Notes: generated by a model from the sequence alone, not told the origin. Counted from the stretch's first letter, positions 8,295-17,753 are shown. The stretch: DNA of 64,000 nt from JASGDN01 sp049840815 (GCA_049840815.1 JASGJI010000007.1:62001-126000), one strand, 5' to 3'. Numbers and translations are program-made.

Positions 8295-9335
8295 TCAGGA
8301 AGCCTGGTCCCAGTTCTGGGCAAACACACGCAAGAAGTTGCCGCCCAGGATCTTGGACACGTCATCAGCTGAGAAGCCGCGAGCGAGTAAGTGCTGCGTC
8401 AGGTTTGGCCAATCCCGCCACTTGCTGAAACCCTCAGCATGCTTTTCGTTGGCCGAATACCCGCCGAAGAACGTCGGGAGGGTTCGTGCAAACGATGATC
8501 GGCCGCGACGGGCGAAGTAGTTGTCCGTCTGGAAATTATCGGTCCCGATCCCGATGAAGTCCGTTCCCACGAGCTCGGCAACGTACTCGATCTGATCGAT
8601 GTAGTCTTCGATGGTAGGTCGTTTCCCCGGCTCACGCTCGATAAAGATCGAATGCGGGCAGAGGCCAATGACGCCACCCTTCTCGGCCATGGCCCTGATA
8701 TGGTCGTCAGAAACTGCCCGGTTGTGGGCATTGAAGTGCTTCACGGCGACATGGGAGAAGACCGGCGGCTTCTTCGCGTACGCGATCGCATCCATGCTGG
8801 TCCTCGCCCCGACATGCGAGAGATCGAGCACCGCACCAAAGACGCCAATCTGCTCGATCGCCTGCTGACCTCGCCGGGTGAGGCCATAGTCATTGGGTTC
8901 CATGCATCCGGATCCCAGCGCATTGTGCTCGTTGTAGGTCAGCTGCATGATGCGGACGCCCAAACGATAGAGCACCCACAGGTTGCGCGTATCTTCGCCG
9001 ATGCATGCGAGACCCTGGGTTCCCAGGATCATGCCGACACGTCCGGTCGCCTTCGCCAAGGCGATGTCGGCCGTCGTGAGTACAGGAACGACCTGGTCGG
9101 AAAAGGCGTCGTACAGCAGATTCGCGCCGTAGAGCGTTTCCAGTGCTCCCTCCATCGTCTGGGGAAAGGAGTCGGGCAAAGCCGTGTTGTTGAACGCCGT
9201 GACACCAGCGGCGATGAGATGCTCGAACATCATGCCCGGGACGTCCGGGGTGGGCGGAATTGGCTCATCCAGGTGACAGAAGAGCCCGTCAATGACGATG
9301 CTCGATTCGTGGACATCACGTGCAAGATCGGACAT
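8295..9335 (-). CDS. Membrane-dipeptidase-like zinc peptidase (family M19)
   Basis: A 346-residue amidohydrolase-fold enzyme of the renal-dipeptidase family, which hydrolyses dipeptides, often with D-residues at the C-terminal side. Features seen are the N-terminal VIDGLFCHLD (degenerate HxD metal motif), a glutamate region GTQGLACIGED, DLSHVG and VFSHVAVKHFNAHNRAVSDD (metal-binding histidines), and FIGIGTDNFQTD near the C-terminal side of the barrel. No signal peptide is visible, so it is probably cytoplasmic. ATG 9335 is preferred over an upstream frame start because AAGAAGGGG precedes it. It is the last gene of a four-gene unit with a substrate-binding protein and two permeases, which fits uptake and then cleavage of dipeptides. 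A stem-loop at 8234-8274 ends the unit. Confidence 0.85.
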   Translation of the reverse strand: MSDLARDVHESSIVIDGLFCHLDEPIPPTPDVPGMMFEHLIAAGVTAFNNTALPDSFPQTMEGALETLYGANLLYDAFSDQVVPVLTTADIALAKATGRVGMILGTQGLACIGEDTRNLWVLYRLGVRIMQLTYNEHNALGSGCMEPNDYGLTRRGQQAIEQIGVFGAVLDLSHVGARTSMDAIAYAKKPPVFSHVAVKHFNAHNRAVSDDHIRAMAEKGGVIGLCPHSIFIEREPGKRPTIEDYIDQIEYVAELVGTDFIGIGTDNFQTDNYFARRGRSSFARTLPTFFGGYSANEKHAEGFSKWRDWPNLTQHLLARGFSADDVSKILGGNFLRVFAQNWDQAS

Positions 9336-9364
9336 GAACCCCTTCTTTCGTGCAAAGAGCGACC

Positions 9365-10273
9365 TTAGCGAAGGTTGCTTCGCGGATCCCAACGGTCACG
9401 AAGCGCATCACCGAGGAAGTTGATGGCGATAACGGTGATTGTGATGATCAGTCCGGGAATGACCGAGATATACGGGGCGTCAAAGATATAGTCCCTCCCT
9501 TCTGCTACCATTCCGCCCCAACTCGATGCCGGAGGCACGACGCCCATCCCCAGAAAGCTAATTGAAGACTCCATCAGGATGAACCTCGCGACGGAGTACG
9601 TGGTCATGACCGTGATCACCGCCACGGTATTGGGCAGCAGTGTTCGGAAGATCAGTCGAGTATGTGAGGAGCCGGCCGATCGACTCGCCTCGACATAGGC
9701 CATCGAACTCACGACCATGGACTCTGCGCGGACGACGCGGGTAAAGTCGGCCCAACCGGTCAGCGCAAGAATCGCCGTAAGGGTGAAGACGCCACGGCCG
9801 ATGATCGTTGCCAGCACGATGGCGATGAGAATGACTGGCAATGCCAGGAGCGCATCGACGACGCGCATGGTGAGGGCATCAAACCAGCCGCCGAAGTACC
9901 CCGAAGCGATCCCGATAATCGATCCGAGGATTGTCACGATGACGGTGGCACCGACCGCCGTCAGGAGGCTGTAACGTCCGCTGTAGAGCAGACGGGACAC
10001 CATATCCCGCCCGAGGAAGTCGGCGCCGAGGAGGTGGAAGTCCCCACGGCGGTCGGTCGAGAAGGGCCGCAAGAATCGGTCGGCGAGGTTTGACGCAAGT
10101 GGGTCATAGAACAGGTGACCAGTCGGCCACAGGGCTCCAATGAGCAGGAGGAGGAGCACCACCGAACAGATCGTGATCGACCAGTTCTTGTGGATCCAAT
10201 GCCATAGATGACGTCCATGACGCGGATGTTCCACAGGAGCGACATCCAGCAAGCTGCTTGCAGGGAGAGACAT
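9365..10273 (-). CDS. Dipeptide-type ABC transporter permease (DppC-like)
   Basis: A 302-residue inner-membrane permease. A first membrane helix (about residues 33-49, ICSVVLLLLLIGALW) precedes a periplasmic segment with HLLGADFLGRDMVSRLLY, the signature of DppC/OppC proteins. The BPD_transp_1 domain follows, with the EAA-type loop YVEASRSAGSSHTRLIFRTL that contacts the ATPase. It lies 55 bases after the DppB-like gene and 29 bases before the dipeptidase, so all are co-transcribed. No ATPase gene is present in the operon; a shared ATPase from elsewhere would be needed. Confidence 0.9.
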   Translation of the reverse strand: MSLPASSLLDVAPVEHPRHGRHLWHWIHKNWSITICSVVLLLLLIGALWPTGHLFYDPLASNLADRFLRPFSTDRRGDFHLLGADFLGRDMVSRLLYSGRYSLLTAVGATVIVTILGSIIGIASGYFGGWFDALTMRVVDALLALPVILIAIVLATIIGRGVFTLTAILALTGWADFTRVVRAESMVVSSMAYVEASRSAGSSHTRLIFRTLLPNTVAVITVMTTYSVARFILMESSISFLGMGVVPPASSWGGMVAEGRDYIFDAPYISVIPGLIITITVIAINFLGDALRDRWDPRSNLR

Positions 10274-10328
10274 CAGGCCACCTTGACGCGATTCGTCGAC
10301 GCGTGATCCGTCGAGCCGGGTTGGGAAG

Positions 10329-11246
10329 CTAGGAGTGACGGGTCTGAGGATTGATCAGCCCATAGGACAGATCGACGAGCAAGTTCATTCCGATCACGAT
10401 GAGGCAGAACACGAGAACGACTCCCTGGATGGTTGGGAAGTCCCGCGCATAGATCGCATCGAGCGTCAACCGACCAAGACCGGGCCAGCCGAAGACCTGT
10501 TCGACAACGACCGCCGATCCGACGAGCTGGGCAGCCTCGATGGCCAGCATCGTGATCGGAGCTATCAGCGCATTTCGAAGGGCGTGATTGACAAGCACAT
10601 GAATTGGGTGCAGCCCCTTCGCCCGAGCCGTGCGGATGTAGTCGGCATTGAGAACCTCAAGCATGGACGAGCGCACCAGACGCGTCAGGAGCGCGATCGT
10701 CGGGGTGGCCAGGGTAATCGCGGGCAGGACCACGTGTGACACACTCCCGTACCCACTTGTTGGCAACCAGCGGAGATTGAGGCCAAAGAACAGGATCAAC
10801 AGAATCCCCAGATAGAAGCGGGGTACTGCCTGTCCCACGACGACGAGCAGGCGGACAACGGTGTCTTCCGGACGTCGCCATCGGACTGCTGCCCAAATAC
10901 CGAGCGGCACCGAGACCACGACGGAGAGGCCAATGGAGGCAAGGACGAGTGCAATGCTCGCCGCTAGCCGTTCCGCGATCATGTCGCCAACCGGACGGTT
11001 GTATCGGAGCGATTCTCCAAAGTCTCCAGTGACCAATCCACCGACGTAGTCGACGAATTGCACGACGAGGGGTCTGTCCAGCCCCCATTTGTCCCGCATT
11101 GCCTGGATCGCTTCCGGCGTCGCATTGTCCCCAAGCATCAGAGATGCCGGGTCGCCCGTGAGGCGAACGAGACTGAAGACGAGAATCAGAACGATCAGGA
11201 GGAGCGGAATCGTCTGGACGATCCGGCGAAGAACGAATGGCACCAT
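10329..11246 (-). CDS. Dipeptide-type ABC transporter permease (DppB-like)
   Basis: A 305-residue permease with the usual DppB layout. The N-terminal helix FVLRRIVQTIPLLLIVLILV is followed by the conserved RLTGDPASLMLGDNAT region, about five further membrane segments and the ATPase-contact loop YIRTARAKGLHPIHVLVNHA. It pairs with the DppC-like protein to form the channel. A 13-bp-stem hairpin (11285-11314) separates it from the upstream binding-protein gene, which probably lowers permease expression relative to the binding protein. Confidence 0.9.
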   Translation of the reverse strand: MVPFVLRRIVQTIPLLLIVLILVFSLVRLTGDPASLMLGDNATPEAIQAMRDKWGLDRPLVVQFVDYVGGLVTGDFGESLRYNRPVGDMIAERLAASIALVLASIGLSVVVSVPLGIWAAVRWRRPEDTVVRLLVVVGQAVPRFYLGILLILFFGLNLRWLPTSGYGSVSHVVLPAITLATPTIALLTRLVRSSMLEVLNADYIRTARAKGLHPIHVLVNHALRNALIAPITMLAIEAAQLVGSAVVVEQVFGWPGLGRLTLDAIYARDFPTIQGVVLVFCLIVIGMNLLVDLSYGLINPQTRHS

Positions 11247-11284
11247 GGCATGCGCGCTCCCCTGGCGACGACATTGAGTTGCCG

Positions 11285-11314
11285 CCCCCAGAACTCGTGC
11301 TCGAGTTCTGGGGG
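11285..11314 (-). terminator. Intercistronic hairpin between binding-protein and permease genes
   Basis: CCCCCAGAACTCG and CGAGTTCTGGGGG form a perfect 13-bp stem with a TGCT loop. It sits 8 bases after the binding-protein stop. It is likely a partial terminator or an mRNA-stabilising hairpin that sets the ratio of binding protein to permease. Confidence 0.65.
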
Positions 11315-11322
11315 TAAGTCAA

Positions 11323-12915
11323 TCACGATGTTGCGAGCGAGAGGTCGTGAAGCAGGAGCGCCTGGTCCTTGCGTGGCTTGAAGCCCAGCACGCGGTCGGA
11401 AGCTGCATGGAAGTCGATCGGAGCATAGAGGTAGATCCCATAGGGTTCCTCGTGCTCGATCTGGAGCATCTGGTGATAGATCCCGGCACGCTCGTTGGCA
11501 TCGACGGTAGTCTTGCTCTGTTCGTAGAGTGCCCACCACTCGTCGCTCCACGTTAGCATCGGGCCGCCCCGGACCTCCTTCCCGTAGGCCATGTAGTTGA
11601 ACGTCTCATTCAGGTCGGGGGTAAGCAGCAGGCCAACCTGGAAGATATGACCCAACGTCTGCTCTTTCCGCTGCGTGTCGAATTCCCCCCATTCGAGCGG
11701 TTTTTGCTCCACGGTGAGGCCGACTTCCTGGAGGTAGGTGGCAATGATCTCGCCAACCTCCTTGTCCTTTGGATAGCGGCCAAGCGTATAGGCATAGGTC
11801 AGTGAGAATCCGTCGGGATATCCCGCATCGGCCAGCATCTGTTTCGCCAGATCGGGATCATAGCCATAGGCCGTGATATCGGGATTGAATCCGAACTCGC
11901 CCGGAAGAGCGTATTGGCCCTCGAGTCGCGTCGCCTGGTTCGAAAACACATACTCGATCAACCCGTCGACATCGACAGCATAGTTGAGTGCTAGGCGAAC
12001 ATTCGGATCCAGAAGCGGTTCGCCACCGGCCATCTCTGCGTTGAAGGCTGAGATGAATTTCCTGAGGCCATCGATCGAATAGACGGTGACCCCTGAAGCG
12101 GACTTGAGGCGATCCGCCAGTGAATCTGAAATGTAGTAGGCGATATCGACCTCACCTGCCTCGATCGCCGTAGCCCGGGACAGTTCCTCAGGCATAACGC
12201 GGAAGATAACCTTCTCGATGGGATGGGAGCCTCGCCACCAGTTCGGGTTACGGACGAAGGTCACATCTTGAGCCGCGCGACGCGACTCGAATGTAAAGGG
12301 ACCGGTGCCGATCGGAGCAGCGGCGAACCCGTCCTCACCCACCTCCTGGTAGTAGGCAGGCGGAACCATGTACATGTATCGACCGAGGAGGGTTGGGAGC
12401 GTCGGGACCGGATTGGGCGTCGTGATCCGGAGCGTCGTTGCATCGATGACCGCAATTGCATATCCCTCGATCTGCGAGGCGCTCTGGGCCATCGTCGGAG
12501 ACGCTGCCCAGGTCGTGATGCTGAACTTTGCCGCTTCCGCATCGAATACTTCGCCATTGGAGAATGTGATGCCGGTCTTGAGCACGATCTGAAATGTCTT
12601 GTCGTCCAGGAACGTCCATGATTCCGCGAGCCAGGGGATGACATCCAGCGTCGTTGCGTCGAACAGGGCGAGCTTTTCGATAGCGGCCGCGGCAACCGAC
12701 TCCTCCGCGATATTGGTCGTCTGCATCGGGTTGAGCGTCGAAGGGTCGAGATTGAATGCGATTGTCAGCGTCGCGCTGTCCTGGGCACGGACCGAGCCGG
12801 GAACGGCAGCGCCGGTTGCCAAGGTGAGGCTCGTGAATCCCGCGGTCCGCACCAGCGTCCGCCGGTCGGTATGCCGCGATGCGATCTGGTCCCCAAACAA
12901 CTCCAAACCAACCAT
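11323..12915 (-). CDS. ABC transporter substrate-binding protein, family 5 (peptide/nickel type)
   Basis: A 530-residue extracytoplasmic binding protein. The N terminus carries a Tat-type leader, DRRTLVRTAG, then a hydrophobic stretch ending PGSVRAQDS. The mature part begins ATLTIAFNLDPSTLNPMQT, the typical SBP_bac_5 opening, and includes the family segments FQIVLKTGITFSNGEVFDAE and GTGPFTFESRRAAQD. GGAGG 10 bases before ATG 12915 supports the start. It is the first gene of the operon and faces a divergent GntR regulator, with an operator-like GTATAGAC between them. The ligand is probably a peptide or dipeptide, judged by the dipeptidase in the same operon. Confidence 0.9.
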   Translation of the reverse strand: MVGLELFGDQIASRHTDRRTLVRTAGFTSLTLATGAAVPGSVRAQDSATLTIAFNLDPSTLNPMQTTNIAEESVAAAAIEKLALFDATTLDVIPWLAESWTFLDDKTFQIVLKTGITFSNGEVFDAEAAKFSITTWAASPTMAQSASQIEGYAIAVIDATTLRITTPNPVPTLPTLLGRYMYMVPPAYYQEVGEDGFAAAPIGTGPFTFESRRAAQDVTFVRNPNWWRGSHPIEKVIFRVMPEELSRATAIEAGEVDIAYYISDSLADRLKSASGVTVYSIDGLRKFISAFNAEMAGGEPLLDPNVRLALNYAVDVDGLIEYVFSNQATRLEGQYALPGEFGFNPDITAYGYDPDLAKQMLADAGYPDGFSLTYAYTLGRYPKDKEVGEIIATYLQEVGLTVEQKPLEWGEFDTQRKEQTLGHIFQVGLLLTPDLNETFNYMAYGKEVRGGPMLTWSDEWWALYEQSKTTVDANERAGIYHQMLQIEHEEPYGIYLYAPIDFHAASDRVLGFKPRKDQALLLHDLSLATS

Positions 12916-12984
12916 CTGCCACGTCCTCCGATGAATAACGGTGCGATCGTTCGAGAGCGTCCCAACTAGGGTGTGAATTGGGCT

Positions 12985-12998
12985 TAAGTATAGACCAT
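12985..12998. promoter_or_regulatory. GntR/HutC-type operator overlapping a -10 element
   Basis: GTATAGAC at 12988-12995 fits the HutC-type consensus GTNTANAC. On the minus strand it reads GGTCTATACT, whose TATACT can serve as the -10 of the binding-protein operon, with TTACCA 16 bases upstream. The same ten bases precede the second UTRA regulator at 54380-54389. It lies between two divergent genes, as expected for autoregulation. Confidence 0.55.
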
Positions 12999-13138
12999 AG
13001 CCCCAAAATGGTAAACTCGCATCGTAGTGGTCTGGCCCTGCCTAGGGGCCAATCACCTAAACTCGATGGACGTTCATCTGTATGGGACGCCCAAACGGCG
13101 TGCATCGAGATCGGAATGGCGAATGGAGTTGAGCAGCA

Positions 13139-13927
13139 GTGCGGCAGCAAGAGGGGAAGATCGGCGCGAACCAGGTCGATCGGGACGGTCCACTTCCGAT
13201 CTATCACCAGGTCGCGATGAACATCGAACAGCGTATCGCCGCTGGTGATTGGCAGATCGGTGAACGCCTGCCGAGTGAGCGGGACCTGGCCGAAACCTAT
13301 GGAACGAGCCGGATGACGATGCGCCAGGCGTTGGCGGTGCTCGAGCGCGATGGGATCGTGATCCGCCGCCGACCGGGAGGCACGTTCGTGTCGCTGCGGC
13401 CAGAGAAGCTCGCCCCTACGATGAGCATCCCGGTCAGCTTTGTTCAAACCCTCATCATGTCTGGGCGCAATTCGAGTCTCGAGACGCTTAGCACGATGCA
13501 CAAGCCCGTACCCTCAGCTGAGATCGCCCGTCAACTCGGTATACGACGAGATGGAATGGTGACGCAGATCGATCGACTGATCCGCGTGGAGGGGACACCC
13601 ACTGCCCGAGTCTGCTCACTGGTTCCGGCGGCACTCTGTCCTGGTCTGTACGAGATGCCCTTAGTCGCAGACTCGATTCATGTCACGATGCGGCAGCATT
13701 TCGGCATCATGGTCGTGGCAGCCGATCACTGGATAGAGACAGGCAGTGCCTCGCCGGGAATCGCCCGAGACCTGGATCTCGAACACGGCAGCAATGTGCT
13801 GGTGCTCGTCAGCCGATATTGCAATGAGGCCGCATTGCCCGTCGAGTACGTGACGACCCATTGGAGAGCAGACGTCGTCAAGTTGCATCTCCGCTCACAG
13901 ATTGGGGAAGAAGGCATCGGTCACTAG
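13139..13927 (+). CDS. GntR-family transcriptional regulator with UTRA domain (HutC type)
   Basis: A 262-residue one-component regulator. The winged helix (about residues 15-85) contains PSERDLAETYGTSRMTMRQA; the UTRA effector domain follows (about 110-255). It probably represses the divergent dipeptide transport operon by binding the GTATAGAC site at 12988-12995. The start is a GTG. An internal start would still keep the helix-turn-helix, so the first ten or so residues are uncertain. UTRA domains bind small metabolites; the ligand here is unknown. Confidence 0.85.
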   Translation: MRQQEGKIGANQVDRDGPLPIYHQVAMNIEQRIAAGDWQIGERLPSERDLAETYGTSRMTMRQALAVLERDGIVIRRRPGGTFVSLRPEKLAPTMSIPVSFVQTLIMSGRNSSLETLSTMHKPVPSAEIARQLGIRRDGMVTQIDRLIRVEGTPTARVCSLVPAALCPGLYEMPLVADSIHVTMRQHFGIMVVAADHWIETGSASPGIARDLDLEHGSNVLVLVSRYCNEAALPVEYVTTHWRADVVKLHLRSQIGEEGIGH

Positions 13928-14065
13928 AGGGTGCTGAAGGAGGGATGATCTGAGCCCGGAGAGCATCCTGAGCCAGCGAAGGGACGGCATCGTGACGTAT
14001 ACGTGAGCTTGATGGGGGCACCAGGGGATCGACTCTTGGAGCCAAGTCGATCTGCTGGTGGTCGG

Positions 14066-14290
14066 TCAGGATCCTGCGGGAAGCAGGCGGTGGATCCAGA
14101 GCAGGGTGTATGCCGTCGCCGTCAGGCACGCGCTCATCTGGATCCGGGCAATCATCCCAGATGGTTGGTGCATCGGACTCCAACGATCGTCGTCACTCTG
14201 CCGAACCCCGCTTCGATCAGCTTCCGCTTTCGTTGGCTGATGGCATACCCAGGAATGGTCGTCACGGCCTCTGGCCCGGCGCTTGTCCGC
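14066..14290 (-). pseudogene. C-terminal scrap of a DDE transposase (IS5/IS1182-like)
   Basis: The minus strand reads GRDDHSWVCHQPTKAEADRS … GMIARIQMSACLTATAYTLL WIHRLL. This resembles the closing segment of IS5-group transposases, where a hydrophobic 'LTA-AYNL' helix ends the protein. There is no start, catalytic core or terminal repeat. It is fused to the end of the broken AbiEii-like gene. The match is weak. Confidence 0.4.
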
Positions 14291-14299
14291 CGGGCCAGA

Positions 14300-15128
14300 G
14301 GCCTTTTTCCTGATGAGCGGGTGGATGCCGTGCTCCGCGAGGGCCGTGCGTGTCGCAGCCCTTGTCCTCCCTCCGAGCGACACCGGCCGTCCTCCGCCGT
14401 TCACGAAGCCGCCGTACTGCTTCAACCAGATCGATGGTGACGCGGTTGAGGTCATGGGCTTGGAGGATCTCATCGTCGGTCATGAGCTCAAGCAGTCCGT
14501 CAACGCCGAGATCTCCGATCCTTGCGCCGACGGCGACGACTTGTGCGTCAGGGATCGCGTCGGGGTCGTGCGTCACGAGGAAGCTGGTGTCGAAGATATC
14601 GCGGCCACGGGTACGGTCGAGGAAGGCATCGATCTTCAGGGGGGCCAAGCGTTCGATTCTGTACATCCGGATCCCATTGGTCACGGTCACCTCATCTTCT
14701 GAGATGACGTCGGCGCGACGATAGGATGCCTCGATCTTCAGGCGTTGTGGGGGATCGCCAGGGAGCCGGCGTACTGCAGCACATAGCGTTTGGTTGTGGG
14801 GGTGTCTTTGCGAACCGCCACGGACATCGACGACAGTCCTGCGGCGCGCACGCTGGTTTCAATCGCACCGATCAGGTCGGTCGCGGCTCGTCGGCCATCG
14901 AAGTCGAAATCCGAGGAGAAGCGGGGGAGACCATAGCCAAGCAGGAGGGCGGTGCCTCCCTTGTAGGACGAAGGTATCGCCGGTGGTTGCAGTGATGGTT
15001 TGGGCAATCGCCCGCATCACGTCGATGTGCTGCTGACGTTCCGGGGAGAGGCGGGCGAGGGCAAGCATCATCGGCTCGGAATCCTCAACCGAGGATTCCG
15101 AGTCTGACGAGTCTTCACGTTCCCACAC
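14300..15128 (-). pseudogene. AbiEii-like nucleotidyltransferase toxin with two frameshifts
   Basis: Three successive minus-strand frames give one protein. They read MMLALARLSPERQQHIDVMR … GDTFVLQG, then KGGTALLLGYGLPRFSSDFD…, then KIEASYRRADVISEDEVTV and RLAPLKIDAFLDRTRGRDIF. GGTALLLGYGLPRFSSDFDF is the nucleotidyltransferase core of AbiEii/AbiGii type IV toxins, and LKIDAFLDRTRGRDIFD the downstream motif that follows it. Frameshifts lie near 14970 and near 14735, so it should be inactive. It starts (GTG 15128) 2 bases after the stop of the upstream gene, typical of coupled toxin-antitoxin pairs. The 3' end runs into transposase debris. Confidence 0.75.
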
Positions 15129-15130
15129 AT

Positions 15131-15670
15131 CTACGCCCTCTGGCGCTCTCCGGCGATCCAGGCGGCGAGGGCGCGCTTAGCGTCTGCATCGAGGGAATCG
15201 GCCATCCGGGGTGCCTGCACGAGGACGAATTCCTGTTGCTCGGGCGTGTTGAGCCAGTCCGTGGTCACATTCGTGAGGTTGAGGATGCGGCCGTAGCGGT
15301 TTAGGGAGCGATAGAGGAGGTCGAGGATGGCTCGAACGTGGTTGGCCACGTAGATCTCAGTGATTCCAGATGGAAGGCTGAGCCCGTTGGCGAGGAGACG
15401 ATCGTGCCCCTCATACACGCCCAGGTCACCATAGATGGGATTGGTGTCGACAGCATCACCGCCACCGAGCAGTATCGTTCGCGGGCGCTCGGTGGCGGGC
15501 TGCCAATGGAAGACGTCGTGCCAGTCGCCGGTCGTCCCCTCGGGAGCCGGCACGTTGAGCGCGTAGACGCCGGTGATATAGTGCTCGCGGTCGGTAGGAG
15601 GAATCACCACCTGAACAGCCTCGGTGGTGTCGAACGCTAGCAGGTCATGCTTCTGGCTGATTGGTGGCAT
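15131..15670 (-). CDS. Uncharacterised protein coupled to the AbiEii-like gene (possible antitoxin)
   Basis: A 179-residue soluble protein that I do not recognise. The start ATG 15670 is set by GGAAAGGAG nine bases upstream; an earlier in-frame ATG at 15724 is possible. Visible segments are DTTEAVQVVIPPTDREHYIT, HDVFHWQPATERPRTILLGG and a C-terminal helical part NVTTDWLNTPEQQEFVLVQA. No helix-turn-helix like that of classical AbiEi is evident. Its stop is 2 bases before the toxin-like gene, so the pair would be translationally coupled. An antitoxin role is inferred only from this context. Confidence 0.55.
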   Translation of the reverse strand: MPPISQKHDLLAFDTTEAVQVVIPPTDREHYITGVYALNVPAPEGTTGDWHDVFHWQPATERPRTILLGGGDAVDTNPIYGDLGVYEGHDRLLANGLSLPSGITEIYVANHVRAILDLLYRSLNRYGRILNLTNVTTDWLNTPEQQEFVLVQAPRMADSLDADAKRALAAWIAGERQRA

Positions 15671-15882
15671 GGGCGTCGACTCCTTTCCGGCGTCAGCTCG
15701 TGGTTCGTTGCTATCTCCTAACATGGTAGACGAAAATCTCAATAGATAGACATAAAATATAAGCATCGCCCATTCGCATGCCGCAGGAGAGTAAGGATGA
15801 CGGGGGACAGTATGGATATCCTTACCGGACACTCGAGACGAGCAGCGTGTCGTTCGCTCTCCAAGGTGCTGCCTGAACGGCG

Positions 15883-16782
15883 TCACCGGCGCATGCGGGG
15901 ATCGAGCATGTCACGGAGACCATCACCGAATAGATTCAGGGAGAGCACGACCATCACGATCGCAATGCCCGGGAAGGTGGCCATCCACCAGCAGTCGCGA
16001 AGGTAGCTGCGCGAGCTACTGAGCATGGCCCCCCACTCAGCGGTCGGTGGTTGTGCTCCCAAACCAAGGTAGCTCAACCCCGCGGCCGTCAGGATCGATC
16101 CGGCGACTCCGACGGTCGCCAGCACGATCAGTGGCGTAGTGATGTTTGGGAGGATGTGCCGGAAGAGGATGCGTGGGGCGGGAGATCCAAGGGCCTTCGC
16201 CCCGACGACGTATTCCAGTTCCTTGACCGTCAAAGTCGATGCGCGTGCGGTGCGCGTATAGACGGGAATCGCCTCGATCCCGATGGCGATCATTGCGTTG
16301 GTCAGGCTTGGACCGAGGATAGCAATGATGGCGATGGCCAGGAGAATCCCGGGGAACGCCAGCATGATATCCATAACGCGCATCACCACGGTATCGAACC
16401 ATCCGCCAAAGTATGCTGCCGAAATGCCGAGAACGGCACCGAAGACGAGGGCGATGGCCACCGCAATCAGACCGACGCGGAGGGAGACTCGTGCACCGTG
16501 GATCACACGGCTCAAGACGTCGCGGCCGAGCTCGTCCGTGCCGAAGGGATGCTCGCGAGTGGGAGCTGCACGGCGATCGCGCGAAATCTCGTTCGGATCG
16601 TAGGGGGCAATGACGGGAGCGAATACAGCCAGCACGATGAAGAACACGAGAATGATGGCACCGGCCATCGCCATCGGGCGTGCCCTGAGCTTGCGGGCGG
16701 CATCTCGGTATGGGTTCCGGGGGTCACCTTCGATGGCGGCGAGCGCCATCGGGGGTTCGGTCGTCTGCGTGAACGAAGACAT
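15883..16782 (-). CDS. Dipeptide-type ABC transporter permease (DppC-like), second operon
   Basis: A 299-residue permease starting MSSFTQTTEPPMALA. The first membrane helix is AMAGAIILVFFIVLAVFAPV. The DppC signature PFGTDELGRDVLSRVIHGAR follows, and the ATPase-contact loop is YVVGAKALGSPAPRILFRHI. The frame is open far upstream, but that part overlaps the DppB-like gene in another frame, so ATG 16782 is the real start, 14 bases after the DppB stop. It is the last gene of a three-gene unit (binding protein, DppB, DppC) without an ATPase. Confidence 0.9.
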   Translation of the reverse strand: MSSFTQTTEPPMALAAIEGDPRNPYRDAARKLRARPMAMAGAIILVFFIVLAVFAPVIAPYDPNEISRDRRAAPTREHPFGTDELGRDVLSRVIHGARVSLRVGLIAVAIALVFGAVLGISAAYFGGWFDTVVMRVMDIMLAFPGILLAIAIIAILGPSLTNAMIAIGIEAIPVYTRTARASTLTVKELEYVVGAKALGSPAPRILFRHILPNITTPLIVLATVGVAGSILTAAGLSYLGLGAQPPTAEWGAMLSSSRSYLRDCWWMATFPGIAIVMVVLSLNLFGDGLRDMLDPRMRR

Positions 16783-16796
16783 CTCGAAGCCTTTGT

Positions 16797-17714
16797 CTAT
16801 CGGTAGCGAATGCGTGGATCGATGACGGCGTACATCAGATCGACGGCAAGGTTCACGAAAACATAGATTGCCGCGACAAAGAGGACGATTCCCTGAATCT
16901 GGGGGAAGTCGCGTTGCTCGATAGCGGTAATGGTGTAGCGGCCAAGTCCAGGTCGGGAGAACACCGATTCCACGATGACCGCCCCACTCAGGAGGGCGCC
17001 AAACTGGATCCCGATGATCGTAATCACCGGGACAAGCGCATTTCGCAGGACATGGTGATAGACCACGATCCGTTCGCGAAGTCCCTTTGACCGGGCTGTA
17101 CGGACGAAATCCTGGCCGAGTACATCGAGGATCGAGGACCGCGTCATGCGAGCGAGGACCGCGGCCGCAGGGGCCGCGAGTGTGATCGTCGGCAGAATGA
17201 GGGCGCGCCATCCCGATCCTGCTATCGGTAGCCAGCCCAGCTTCAACCCGAAGAGCAGGATGAGAAGGATGCCAGACCAGAATGTCGGAACCGAAACCCC
17301 GAACAACGCGAAGGTCATGATCATTCCATCGACACTGCTGCGTTTGCTGGTTGCTGCGAGGGTCCCCAACGTGATCCCCACGACGGCAGCCGTGACAGAG
17401 GCACAGATCGTGAGGGTCAGGGTCGATGGGAAGCGCGCGAGGATCTCGTTGAGAACCGGCTGTTTGCTGCGAATCGAGGTTCCCAGATCGCCCTGGAGGG
17501 CATTGAACACATAGCGTCCGTATTGCTGATAGAGCGGGTCGTTGAGGCCCAGCTGGGTACGGAGGTTGTCGTAGTCCTCCTTGGTGGCCGTTTCTCCCAG
17601 CATGACCGCGACAGGATCACCCGGGACCAGGTGGCTCATCAAGAACGCGGCGATCGAGACGCCGAACAGGACGGGAATGACGAGGACCAGGCGTTGGAGT
17701 ATGTATCGGGACAT
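16797..17714 (-). CDS. Dipeptide-type ABC transporter permease (DppB-like), second operon
   Basis: A 305-residue permease with the N-terminal helix YILQRLVLVIPVLFGVSIAA, the HLVPGDPVAVMLGE motif typical of DppB, and the coupling loop FVRTARSKGLRERIVVYHHV. It forms the channel with the following DppC-like protein. A 12-bp-stem hairpin at 17754-17790 lies between it and the upstream binding-protein gene, the same layout as in the operon at 9365-12915. Confidence 0.9.
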   Translation of the reverse strand: MSRYILQRLVLVIPVLFGVSIAAFLMSHLVPGDPVAVMLGETATKEDYDNLRTQLGLNDPLYQQYGRYVFNALQGDLGTSIRSKQPVLNEILARFPSTLTLTICASVTAAVVGITLGTLAATSKRSSVDGMIMTFALFGVSVPTFWSGILLILLFGLKLGWLPIAGSGWRALILPTITLAAPAAAVLARMTRSSILDVLGQDFVRTARSKGLRERIVVYHHVLRNALVPVITIIGIQFGALLSGAVIVESVFSRPGLGRYTITAIEQRDFPQIQGIVLFVAAIYVFVNLAVDLMYAVIDPRIRYR

Positions 17715-17753
17715 GCGATGTCATCCTCTGTGCGCTTGGCTGGCAGACACATG

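Noticed and set aside
15883..17211. 442-codon reading of the DppC-like gene from an upstream start
   Set aside because: The first ~140 codons overlap the DppB-like gene in another frame and have no membrane-protein character; ATG 16782 fits the family length.
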